Below are positions 32,848-40,644 of a stretch of 42,811 nucleotides of DNA, piece by piece. Below the pieces are notes generated by a model. The model had not been told where the DNA came from, made no database searches, and saw nothing but the letters and a program-made list of their open reading frames with translations. The translations under genes were made by a program, and so were the position numbers. Each line of letters opens with the position of its first letter. The stretch's first letter is position 1. The stretch comes from Oceanobacillus jeddahensis (lineage in GTDB: Bacteria; Bacillota; Bacilli; Bacillales; Amphibacillaceae), in NCBI RefSeq assembly GCF_000750635.1, contig NZ_CCDM010000011.1:1-42811 (forward strand), read 5' to 3'.

Positions 32848-34293
32848 ATGAATTTAAAAATAAAAATTCAAAAATTTGGTGGATTCTTAGCTGGAATGGT
32901 AATTCCTAACATTGGTGCTTTTATTGCTTGGGGATTAATTACTGCACTTTTTTTAGATTCAGGTTGGTTACCAAATGAAGATTTAGCTACGATGATTTCA
33001 CCAATGCTTCAATATCTGTTACCATTTTTGATTGCTTATACTGGCGGTAGAATGGTATATGATCAGCGTGGTGCTGTGGCAGGTGTTGTCGCAGCTTCAG
33101 GAGCTATATTTGGTTCTGAAATACCGATGTTTCTAGCTGCAATGATACTCGGTCCACTTGGTGGATGGGTAATGAAAAAAGTAGACAAGGTATTAGATGG
33201 GAAAATAAAATCAGGTTTTGAAATGTTGGTTAACAATTTTTCCATTGGTATTATTGGACTTATCTTAGCAGTCTTTTCATTTTATGTTATTGGACCTGTT
33301 ATAACTGGTTTAACGAATGTAGCTACCGCGGGAATTAATTCTTTAATTGATGTAGGACTATATCCTTTATTAGCTGTAATTATTGAACCAGCAAAAGTTC
33401 TATTTTTAAATAACGCAATTGACCAAGGAATCTTTGTGCCACTTGGTTCCGCAGAAATTCTTGAACATGGCGGTAAAACATTATTCTATATGCTTGTATC
33501 AAGTCCTGCGCCAGGAGCAGGTATATTACTTGCATATTCTCTTTTTGGAAGAGGTACTAGTAAAAAATCAGCTCCATCCGCATTGATTATTCAATTCTTT
33601 GGTGGAATTCATGAAGTTTACTTTCCATACGTATTGATGAAACCTCTTATGTTTTTTGCAATAATTGGAGGAGGAATAGCTCAAATTGTTGTTTGGGTAA
33701 TATTAAATGCTGGACTAGCGGGGTACCCTCATCCTGGAAGTATTATTTCATTTTTAATTATGTTGCCAAGAGGAGGAGCTATTCCTGTTTTGCTTGGAAT
33801 ATTAGCTGGTGTGGCTGTTACCATGCTAATAGCGGCTGCTATCATTAAATTAGATAGGTCCGTTGAAGAAGATGAGGATACCTCATTAAGTGATGATATT
33901 GGAGAAATGCTTGGAGTGAAGAATGATGTTAATGATGAGACAGCTGCTTCTGATGATAATAGGAATGATACAATGCGCTCATGGAAAACATCTGAAATCA
34001 ATAAAATAATTTTTGCCTGTGATGCTGGTATTGGCTCAAGTGCAATGGGTAGCGGTATTTTAAAGAAAAAAGTTCAAGAAGCAGGATTAGATATTCAAGT
34101 TGAAAATTCAGCTATTGATAGTGTTAATAAAGATGTAAGAGTTGTTGTTACCCATACAAAATTATATAATCGCGCAAAACAAGCGGCTCCAAAGGCAGTA
34201 ATTAGAACAGTTGATTCATTTTTGAATGATCCACAATATGACATTCTTGTAGAAGATTTAAAAGAAGGGGAAGTTAAAGATGAAAATAAATAA
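32848..34293 (+). CDS. PTS mannitol-family EIICB component
   Basis: A 481-residue permease/phosphotransfer protein. The N-terminal IIC domain (about 1-335, some eight to ten membrane spans) has the active-site motif GGIHEVYFPYVLMKP (about 252-266) with the conserved Glu and begins with FGGFLAGMVIPNIGAFIAWG as in MtlA/CmtA. A charged linker (about 335-385) joins the IIB domain, whose phosphocysteine is in IIFACDAGIGSSAMG (Cys about 391). There is no fused IIA; that is the next gene. The polyol transported may be mannitol or a relative; the SDR partner and missing mtlD argue for another polyol. AGGAGG precedes the ATG. Confidence 0.92.
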   Translation: MNLKIKIQKFGGFLAGMVIPNIGAFIAWGLITALFLDSGWLPNEDLATMISPMLQYLLPFLIAYTGGRMVYDQRGAVAGVVAASGAIFGSEIPMFLAAMILGPLGGWVMKKVDKVLDGKIKSGFEMLVNNFSIGIIGLILAVFSFYVIGPVITGLTNVATAGINSLIDVGLYPLLAVIIEPAKVLFLNNAIDQGIFVPLGSAEILEHGGKTLFYMLVSSPAPGAGILLAYSLFGRGTSKKSAPSALIIQFFGGIHEVYFPYVLMKPLMFFAIIGGGIAQIVVWVILNAGLAGYPHPGSIISFLIMLPRGGAIPVLLGILAGVAVTMLIAAAIIKLDRSVEEDEDTSLSDDIGEMLGVKNDVNDETAASDDNRNDTMRSWKTSEINKIIFACDAGIGSSAMGSGILKKKVQEAGLDIQVENSAIDSVNKDVRVVVTHTKLYNRAKQAAPKAVIRTVDSFLNDPQYDILVEDLKEGEVKDENK

Positions 34294-34699
34294 GGAACAG
34301 GTAGAATTTCAACAAGATAGCGAATTAAAAATGGAAGCTATCAAAAAAGTAGGCAGGAAGCTACTCGACAATGGATTTATTGAAGATCCTTACATTCCAT
34401 CGATGCTTGAAAAAGAAAAAACAGATACAACATATATTGGTAATGGAATAGCTATTCCTCATGGATTAAATGAAGATAAGAAATATGTTAAAAAATCTGG
34501 TATTTCTGTAATTCATTATCCAGAAGGAATTCAATATGATGATGAAGTTGTTTATTTGTTAATTGGTATTGCCGGCACTGATAATGAACACTTAGAAATT
34601 CTTCAAAATTTAGCTATTAAACTTTCTGATGAAAATTATGTTAACAGTTTAGTGAAAGCAAAGAATATAGATGATTTTGTAAATATTTTTAACCAATAA
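34280..34699 (+). CDS. PTS mannitol/fructose-family EIIA component
   Basis: A 139-residue cytoplasmic phosphocarrier of the PTS EIIA type 2 family. The phosphorylated His is residue 61 in GNGIAIPHGLNED. Downstream, VYLLIGIAGTDNEHLEILQN is the conserved helix region. It takes phosphate from HPr-His15 and passes it to the Cys of the EIICB. Its start overlaps the end of the EIICB gene by 14 bases, indicating translational coupling; an AAGGGGAAG site lies inside the upstream gene. It is the last gene of the operon. Confidence 0.92.
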   Translation: MKINKEQVEFQQDSELKMEAIKKVGRKLLDNGFIEDPYIPSMLEKEKTDTTYIGNGIAIPHGLNEDKKYVKKSGISVIHYPEGIQYDDEVVYLLIGIAGTDNEHLEILQNLAIKLSDENYVNSLVKAKNIDDFVNIFNQ

Positions 34700-34709
34700 T
34701 AAAGTATGG

Positions 34710-34752
34710 AATGGATTGATTATCTCTATGATGATTAATCCATTTTATTTTT
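34710..34752 (+). terminator. terminator after the polyol PTS operon
   Basis: AATGGATT (34710-34717) pairs with AATCCATT (34737-34744), with further pairs inside, followed by TTATTTTT. Confidence 0.75.
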
Positions 34753-34866
34753 GCTAAGTAGACTTTTTGAGACCAATGGAATCAATAAGAATTATTATAC
34801 AGATTACTCTTCAAAAGTTCAAAAAGTTTTTAATGTGATGTGTGGAGTGTATTAAAAATAGTCATT

Positions 34867-34911
34867 AAAACAGGAGGCTGGATCCACATGCAATCCAGCC
34901 TCCTGTCTTTT
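34867..34911 (-). terminator. terminator of prfC, bidirectional
   Basis: A strong 15- to 17-bp GC-rich stem (AACAGGAGGCTGGAT against ATCCAGCCTCCTGT) with A/T runs on both sides, placed at the end of minus-strand prfC. Confidence 0.85.
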
Positions 34912-36481
34912 ATTGATAATTATTCGTTTCAAAAAGGTCAATCAGCTCAACATCCGGATTCTTGTCTTTAAACCAGTTTAACGCAAATTCATTACGGAAG
35001 AGCACAAGCGGCTGATCGTAACGGTCGCGGGCCAGCAGGTTACCGGAATCAAACAAGGAGGGGTCTGCCTGTTCCGGTTTCAGCCATCTTGGTATACGTT
35101 CTCCGATAGGCTCCATGGTCACCTGAGCATTGTACTCATTCTCCATGCGGTACGTGAAAACCTGATATTGTAATTCGCCTACTGCACCTAAAATAAAGGA
35201 GTCTGTTAATTTATCCCGGAACAGCTGAATAGCTCCTTCCTGGACAAGCTGTTCAATCCCTTTACGAAATTGCTTTGACTTCAAGGCGTTTTTCGCCATC
35301 ACTTTTTTGAAGATTTCCGGCGGGAACTGCGGCAGTTCATCAAAGTCATATTTTTCTTTGCCAGTAAGCAGCGTATCTCCAATTTGATACGCATTTGGAT
35401 CATAAATTCCGATAATATCGCCTGCGTATGCTTCCTCAAGTGTTTCTCTGGAAGAGGCAATCATTTGTTGTGATTGAGCCAGCTTTAATTCTTTTCCGGT
35501 CCTGGCCAGCGTGACACTCATACCGCGGGTGAATTTACCGGAGCAAACACGTAAAAAGGCAATCCGGTCACGATGGGCAGGATTCATATTAGCTTGAATT
35601 TTAAAGATAAAACCGGAAAAAACCTCCTCCTCAGGCTTCACTGCACCTTTGGTTGACTTGCGCGGTGTTGGGCTTGGTGCTAAGCGGATAAAGGAATCAA
35701 AAAATGTTTGAACGCCAAATGGAGAGAGCGCACTTCCAAAGAAAACAGGAGTTAATTCTCCATTTAAAATAGCTTCTTCGGAATACGTATTTCCAGCTTC
35801 CGTAACTAAATCAAGTTCATTTACCGCATCCTGATAAGTTGCATTTTCAGTTAATTCCGGGTGATTCTCTAAATCCGTATAAGGAATATAACTTTCTTCT
35901 TCACCTGGGTGATGCTGCACAAACTGCTCGTTTTCCCGATCGAAAATGCCAAGAAAGCCTTTGCCCATGCCAGCTGGCCAGTTCATTGGATAGGTATCAA
36001 TTTCTAATACTTCTTCCAGCTCTTCCAGTAAAGCGAGCGGCTCTTTCCCTTCTCGGTCCAATTTATTCATAAACGTAAAGATGGGGATGCCACGCATACG
36101 ACAAACTTTAAACAGCTTTATTGTTTGTGCTTCAATCCCTTTTGTGGAATCAATAATCATCACGACACTGTCGACAGCAGTTAGTGTCCGATACGTATCC
36201 TCACTGAAATCTTCGTGTCCCGGTGTATCTAAAATATTGATATGAAAACCTTCATATGCAAAGTTCATAACGCTGGATGTAACCGAAATACCACGTTGTT
36301 TCTCGATTTCCATCCAGTCGGAGGTAGCGAATTTGCCAGATTTTTTTCCTTTAACGGTTCCAGCTGAACGAATAAGATTGCCATATAGCAGTAATTTTTC
36401 TGTCATCGTTGTTTTTCCGGCATCGGGATGTGAGATAATCGCAAATGTTTTTCTTTTCTGTACTTCATCTTGAATTGACAT
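34910..36481 (-). CDS. prfC: peptide chain release factor 3
   Basis: A 523-residue translational GTPase that removes RF1/RF2 from the ribosome after termination. The G-domain motifs are G1 HPDAGKTT (18-25), the switch I stretch MEIEKQRGISVTSSVM, G3 DTPGHEDF and G4 NKLD. Domain II and the family C-terminus (QFRKGIEQLVQEGAIQLFRD, GAVGELQYQVFTYRMENEY) are complete, and the length is standard. RF3 is absent from B. subtilis but common in other Bacillaceae. It is monocistronic, opposite in strand to its neighbours, with GAAAGGA before the ATG. Confidence 0.97.
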   Translation of the reverse strand: MSIQDEVQKRKTFAIISHPDAGKTTMTEKLLLYGNLIRSAGTVKGKKSGKFATSDWMEIEKQRGISVTSSVMNFAYEGFHINILDTPGHEDFSEDTYRTLTAVDSVVMIIDSTKGIEAQTIKLFKVCRMRGIPIFTFMNKLDREGKEPLALLEELEEVLEIDTYPMNWPAGMGKGFLGIFDRENEQFVQHHPGEEESYIPYTDLENHPELTENATYQDAVNELDLVTEAGNTYSEEAILNGELTPVFFGSALSPFGVQTFFDSFIRLAPSPTPRKSTKGAVKPEEEVFSGFIFKIQANMNPAHRDRIAFLRVCSGKFTRGMSVTLARTGKELKLAQSQQMIASSRETLEEAYAGDIIGIYDPNAYQIGDTLLTGKEKYDFDELPQFPPEIFKKVMAKNALKSKQFRKGIEQLVQEGAIQLFRDKLTDSFILGAVGELQYQVFTYRMENEYNAQVTMEPIGERIPRWLKPEQADPSLFDSGNLLARDRYDQPLVLFRNEFALNWFKDKNPDVELIDLFETNNYQ

Positions 36482-36712
36482 AGTGAAATCCTTTCTATCA
36501 TAGACTGATCCTTTTTACAGCTTTACACGCAATTGTTTATAGAGCAGCAGCTGTGTTTAAAAAGCATCATTTGTTTATTAGATGTTTGCGTATTGTTGCT
36601 TTATAATATGCAATAGATATATCATACTACAATTTAACCTCTTTCGTGAAATAGAAATCAGGTAATATATATATTGAAGTAAGAATTTACACTTTTGTTT
36701 TCTTATTAAAAC

Positions 36713-36940
36713 GAAACTTCATTTCAGTGGGAGTTTTTCGACGCACAACTCTTTACGATGGGACGAGTAATCGCAGTCCCAGTCCCAGGACGTCGCGAAC
36801 TTAGTCTGTTTCCTTCATTCTCCCACTGAATTAGCCTGAGTGATTCAGGGAGTTAGCGCCCATTATCTCCCGCCTAAATTAATTTATTTTCGCTCTTTAT
36901 TTTGAGGCGGGAGTTTTACGGGCGGTTCTCCGTGATAAAA
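36713..36940 (-). repeat. 152-bp dispersed nested-hairpin repeat, copy 2, interrupted
   Basis: The reverse complement of copy 1 (17982-18133) with both ends kept (GAAACTTC at 36713, CCGTGATAAAA at 36940). It contains about 76 extra bases in the loop of the CAGTGGGA/TCCCACTG hairpin. The extra part (roughly 36741-36820) carries the 31-bp hairpin cassette and the CCCAGGACGTCGCGAACTTA sequence found in the 40.2-kb element. Confidence 0.85.
36759..36781 (+). repeat. conserved-loop hairpin (GAGTAATCGCA), copy in the 36.7-kb repeat
   Basis: Stem TGGGAC (36759-36764) and GTCCCA (36776-36781), perfect over 6 bp, closes the loop GAGTAATCGCA (36765-36775). A second GTCCCA hexamer follows directly. Confidence 0.85.
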
Positions 36941-37005
36941 ATGGCGAAATGAAAAAAAAATCAATCAGATATTTATTCTGACAGTATGAAATTAAAGTAT
37001 GAGAA

Positions 37006-40000
37006 ATGAATGAAAAGGTCGTGCAGGAAATGGTATGGATATCCAAACAGGAAATAAAAGAACGATGCGGAGAGTTGTCTTATAAATATGGAGAACGTCT
37101 GTGGAAGAAGGGAAACGTGCAATTAACCTTTTTGGAGCAGCAGATGATCGGAAGCGTCAGAACCACGGATGATTTTCATATTACAATCACGTATCGAAAT
37201 AATAAAATAGAAAATACGGAGTGCAGCTGTCCGAAACTCGGTTCTTATACATTGGATTGCCAGCATATTGCGGCGGTCTTAATTGGCATCCATGAAACTG
37301 GAGAGCCGGAAGCAGCCAGCCCGTCACTGACAGGAAAGCCGGAAAAGGAATTTCGTCAGCGCGGCTATTTTGAAACAAGACAGGTTATTCCAGTTCATTT
37401 TTATGTGCAGATACCAATAGAATCAGAACGGGCCGCATTGCAAATGGCCGTTCAAATTGACGGGAAAATTGTTCAAGATATTATTACATTTTTAGAAGCG
37501 TTGAAAAGTGGAATGCATTTTTCAATTGCTGGTAATCAATCATTTGATGCAGCGAAATTTTATTTTGAGGATGACAGTAATCAAATTTTAGAACAGCTTA
37601 TTCATGTTTATGAGGATCAGCAGATGATTGGAAAGACCTTTGAAGAGAAAACAAGCTGGATTTCCATTCCGGCTACAGCTTGGGAACACATCGAAAAATT
37701 ACTTTCTGCAAGTTCGCTCGTATCACTTTATATGGAAGCGAATGAATATCATAAACAGCCATTACATTTTTATGATGCCCTGCCGCCGCTTTCATTTCGA
37801 GTCTCTGAGAAAGGCTCAAATTATTCCATCGAATTTCTGGAAAGAAAAAATACAATTTTTTTGCTTGCTTATCAACTTATTTATCAGGATGGTTCGCTTT
37901 ATTTATTAACGGAAGAAGAGAAGCAGCTGATTATTTTATGTGAACAGCTATGGAAGAAGCAGGCACAAACAATTGCAGTCAGCAGAGAGCAAATTGTTTC
38001 GATTTCAGCGCTTTTAGAACGGATTGGTGAAGTAGAAGACAGGACAGGAACATTAAAAAATCTCTTTTCGCCGTTGAAAGCAAGTATATACATTGACCGC
38101 GTCCATCATCGCCTGTTGGCGGGTGTGGAATTTCAATATGGTGATAAAAAAATAACGCCTTTTGAAAAAACAACTATGGTGCGGCGGGATAAAGACAAAG
38201 AAGCAGAAATCATTGCTTTTCTGGAAAGAAGCGGTTTTGCGAATTCAGATGGAAGCTTTATTCTCCAGAATGAGCAGCTGGAATACGCTTTTTTGTATCA
38301 TTACCTGCCAGAACTTTATAAACTTGCCGATGTTTTTGTAACAAATGCTGTACGTAACCAAATTAGCAAAAAGCGATTCCAGCCAATTGTGCGTGTGAAA
38401 CATAAACGTGACAGAACCAACTGGCTATCCTTCTCTTTTCAAGTACAGGGGTTTTGGGAGCAGGAGGTCCGTCAGATATTGGAAGCGATAGAAGAAAAAC
38501 GTCCCTATTACCGTTTAAAGGACGGTTCCTTTCTGACATTAGAGACAGAGGAAATAAAGGAATTGGAAAAATATATGCTCTCTGTTTCGATGACGCCATC
38601 AGAAATTTTAGAGGAAATTGAACTCTCACTGAAGGATGGGTTGTCGTTTGCACATCGAATGGAGGATAACGGTTATTTAGCTGATGGAGCAGCTGTAAAG
38701 GAAATGATTCAAGCTATTCAAATGCCTGCAAACGAGAAATATCCACTCGCAAACGAAATGGAGCCCATTTTAAAGCCTTACCAGCAGGACGGGGTCCGTT
38801 GGATGCTCGCAGTAGCTGAAGCAGGGCTTGGCGGTGTCCTGGCGGATGAAATGGGCTTAGGAAAAACGGTTCAGGCTATTGCTTTTTGTGTCACGAAATT
38901 TCAGCAGCAGATGAAGGATAAAGCGCCGATTCTGATTGTCTGTCCAACGTCGTTATGCTATCAATGGAAGCAAGAATGGGAGTTATTTGCCCCCTCTTTT
39001 TCTGTTGATATGCTGGAAGGAACAATCAGGGAAAGAAACGAAAAAAAGAAATCATTTAAAGAACGTGATGTATGGATTGTTTCCTATGGTGTTTTGAAAA
39101 ATGAAATCGATTGGCTGAAGAAAAATGTTGTTTTTCAAACGCTTATTTTTGACGAGGCGCAAACATTTAAAAATCCTGCTACACAAGTATTTCGTACGGT
39201 AAAAAAATTAAAAGCAGATTACCGATTTGCGTTAACAGGAACGCCGTTAGAAAATAAAATTGAGGATTTATGGTCTATTTTCCATATTATATTTCCCGAG
39301 TTACTCGGCGGCTTAAAAAACTTTTCCCAGCTAACCAATGACCAGGTGCTAAGAAGAGTTCACCCGTTTATGCTGCGGAGAGAAAAACAAGATGTGCTGC
39401 AGGATTTGCCGACAAAGACGGAGTATATTGAACGTATTCCATTGACAGAAGAACAAAAACAAATCTATATTTCCTATTTATCTAAATTAAGACATCCGAA
39501 ATTGAAACATTTGGACCGTGAGACGATTCGTAAAAACCGGATTCGTATTTTGGCAGGACTGACCCGATTAAGACAAATTTGCTGCGACCCGGCATTATTT
39601 GTACGCGATTATCAGGGAGCGTCAGCCAAGCTTAAGCGATTAATGGAAATTGTGAAAGATGCAAAACGTTCCGGAAAGCGTCTGTTGATTTTTTCTCAAT
39701 TCACACAAATGTTGCAGCGGATTGGTGATTTATTACGAGCAGAGGAAATTTCCTACTTTTATTTAGATGGACAAACACCCGCAGAAGAGCGGCTGCAAAT
39801 CTGCCGCTCATTTAATCAGGGCAAAAATGATATTTGTCTGATTTCCCTAAAAGCGGGTGGAACAGGATTAAATTTAGTAGGTGCAGATACGGTTATTTTA
39901 TACGATACATGGTGGAATCCGGCAGTGGAAGATCAAGCAATCGACCGTGCGCACCGAATCGGGCAAACAGATGATGTCACCGTGATTCGTATGCTGACCG

Positions 40001-40143
40001 AGGGGACTATTGAAGATAAAATGTTTGAGCTCCAACAGAAAAAAAGAAAACTGATTGAGCAGATGATAAAGACCAAGGACTTGTGGAACAATCAACTGAC
40101 GGATGAAGACGTAGAGAACTTACTTCAAGGAACGCTGGAATAA
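37006..40143 (+). CDS. SNF2-family helicase with N-terminal SWIM zinc finger (YwqA/YqhH-like)
   Basis: A 1045-residue DNA-dependent ATPase. A SWIM zinc finger lies near the N-terminus: C73-x-C75 and C85-x-H87 in CSCPKLGSYTLDCQHIA. A long middle region without clear motifs follows, and the SNF2 core starts near residue 595: Walker A ADEMGLGKT (about 612), DEAQ box (about 714), LTGTPLENKIEDLWSIFHII, then the helicase C domain with LIFSQFTQML, LKAGGTGLNL, DTWWNPAVEDQAIDRAHRIGQ. The family remodels protein-DNA or RNA polymerase-DNA complexes; the bacterial role is poorly defined. The start is uncertain: the ATG at 37006 has a weak site, and an ATG at 37030 is an alternative. It is flanked on both sides by hairpin repeats. 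Confidence 0.9.
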   Translation: MNEKVVQEMVWISKQEIKERCGELSYKYGERLWKKGNVQLTFLEQQMIGSVRTTDDFHITITYRNNKIENTECSCPKLGSYTLDCQHIAAVLIGIHETGEPEAASPSLTGKPEKEFRQRGYFETRQVIPVHFYVQIPIESERAALQMAVQIDGKIVQDIITFLEALKSGMHFSIAGNQSFDAAKFYFEDDSNQILEQLIHVYEDQQMIGKTFEEKTSWISIPATAWEHIEKLLSASSLVSLYMEANEYHKQPLHFYDALPPLSFRVSEKGSNYSIEFLERKNTIFLLAYQLIYQDGSLYLLTEEEKQLIILCEQLWKKQAQTIAVSREQIVSISALLERIGEVEDRTGTLKNLFSPLKASIYIDRVHHRLLAGVEFQYGDKKITPFEKTTMVRRDKDKEAEIIAFLERSGFANSDGSFILQNEQLEYAFLYHYLPELYKLADVFVTNAVRNQISKKRFQPIVRVKHKRDRTNWLSFSFQVQGFWEQEVRQILEAIEEKRPYYRLKDGSFLTLETEEIKELEKYMLSVSMTPSEILEEIELSLKDGLSFAHRMEDNGYLADGAAVKEMIQAIQMPANEKYPLANEMEPILKPYQQDGVRWMLAVAEAGLGGVLADEMGLGKTVQAIAFCVTKFQQQMKDKAPILIVCPTSLCYQWKQEWELFAPSFSVDMLEGTIRERNEKKKSFKERDVWIVSYGVLKNEIDWLKKNVVFQTLIFDEAQTFKNPATQVFRTVKKLKADYRFALTGTPLENKIEDLWSIFHIIFPELLGGLKNFSQLTNDQVLRRVHPFMLRREKQDVLQDLPTKTEYIERIPLTEEQKQIYISYLSKLRHPKLKHLDRETIRKNRIRILAGLTRLRQICCDPALFVRDYQGASAKLKRLMEIVKDAKRSGKRLLIFSQFTQMLQRIGDLLRAEEISYFYLDGQTPAEERLQICRSFNQGKNDICLISLKAGGTGLNLVGADTVILYDTWWNPAVEDQAIDRAHRIGQTDDVTVIRMLTEGTIEDKMFELQQKKRKLIEQMIKTKDLWNNQLTDEDVENLLQGTLE

Positions 40144-40265
40144 AAAATGGATTCAGGAGGGGGAGGATGTAAAATTCTCTTCCTTTCTATATCCGTGAAA
40201 AGAGTTTAAATACATGTTCAAAAAGTCCGATAAATAGGACCAAGTCGACTAAGTTCGCGACGTCC

Positions 40266-40288
40266 TGGGGTTGCGATTACTCACCCCA
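40266..40288 (-). repeat. conserved-loop hairpin, first copy in the 40.2-kb element
   Basis: On the minus strand TGGGGT, loop GAGTAATCGCA, ACCCCA: a perfect 6-bp stem. It sits in the first 31-bp cassette (40268-40298). Confidence 0.85.
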
Positions 40289-40326
40289 CCGAAAAGCGTT
40301 GTCGCAACGCCGACACTAGCACGTCC

Positions 40327-40349
40327 TGGGACTGCGATTACTCGCCCCA
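40327..40349 (-). repeat. conserved-loop hairpin, second copy in the 40.2-kb element
   Basis: On the minus strand TGGGGC, loop GAGTAATCGCA, GTCCCA: six pairs including one G-U. Read on the plus strand the same position is an A-C mismatch, so pairing favours the minus strand. It sits in the second 31-bp cassette (40329-40359). Confidence 0.85.
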
Positions 40350-40644
40350 CCAAAAACATTTGTGCGTCGAAAGTTCAAGGTGGCGTAGCTTTGAGGAACG
40401 GACTTTCACAGGATGTGATGACTTCTGTGTTGTCCACAGGACGTGGACGGTCTTAACAGAAGTTCCTTTAACTTATTAGATACGTGAGTACCGGAAAAGC
40501 AAGCCAACGCAGAAATTCGAAGTGTCATTTTTATTGGTCTTTTTGAACTTCCTCTATAAATATTTACTTGACGTTTTGTTAAAAAAATGATTATGCTTAA
40601 GAAGAAGGATTACATTTCGAATGAAATTAAGGGAGGCTCTTATT

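Larger units (their letters stand above)
36482..37005. other. prfC/SNF2 intergenic space filled by dispersed repeats
   Basis: After about 230 bases of AT-rich DNA behind the prfC start, 36713-36940 is the inverted copy of the 152-bp repeat, interrupted by the hairpin cassette. I see no gene. The SNF2 gene starts 65 bases after the repeat, so the repeat may form part of its leader. Confidence 0.7.
40216..40548. mobile_element. 333-bp non-coding dispersed element with terminal inverted repeats
   Basis: It begins GTTCAAAAAGTCC and ends GGTCTTTTTGAAC, a 12-of-13 inverted match. Inside are ACGTCCTG (40260-40267 and 40321-40328), each followed by a 31-bp hairpin cassette and TTGT, then an inverted repeat ACTTCTGT/ACAGAAGT around TCCAC/GTGGA (about 40419-40462). 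No transposase is encoded and no target duplication is visible. It resembles a dispersed intergenic sequence I remember from related halophilic Bacillaceae; this recollection is unverified. Confidence 0.65.

Noticed and set aside
40271..40456. 61-codon plus-strand frame in the 40.2-kb element
   Set aside because: It is made entirely of repeat DNA (hairpin cassettes and inverted repeats) and has no ribosome binding site.
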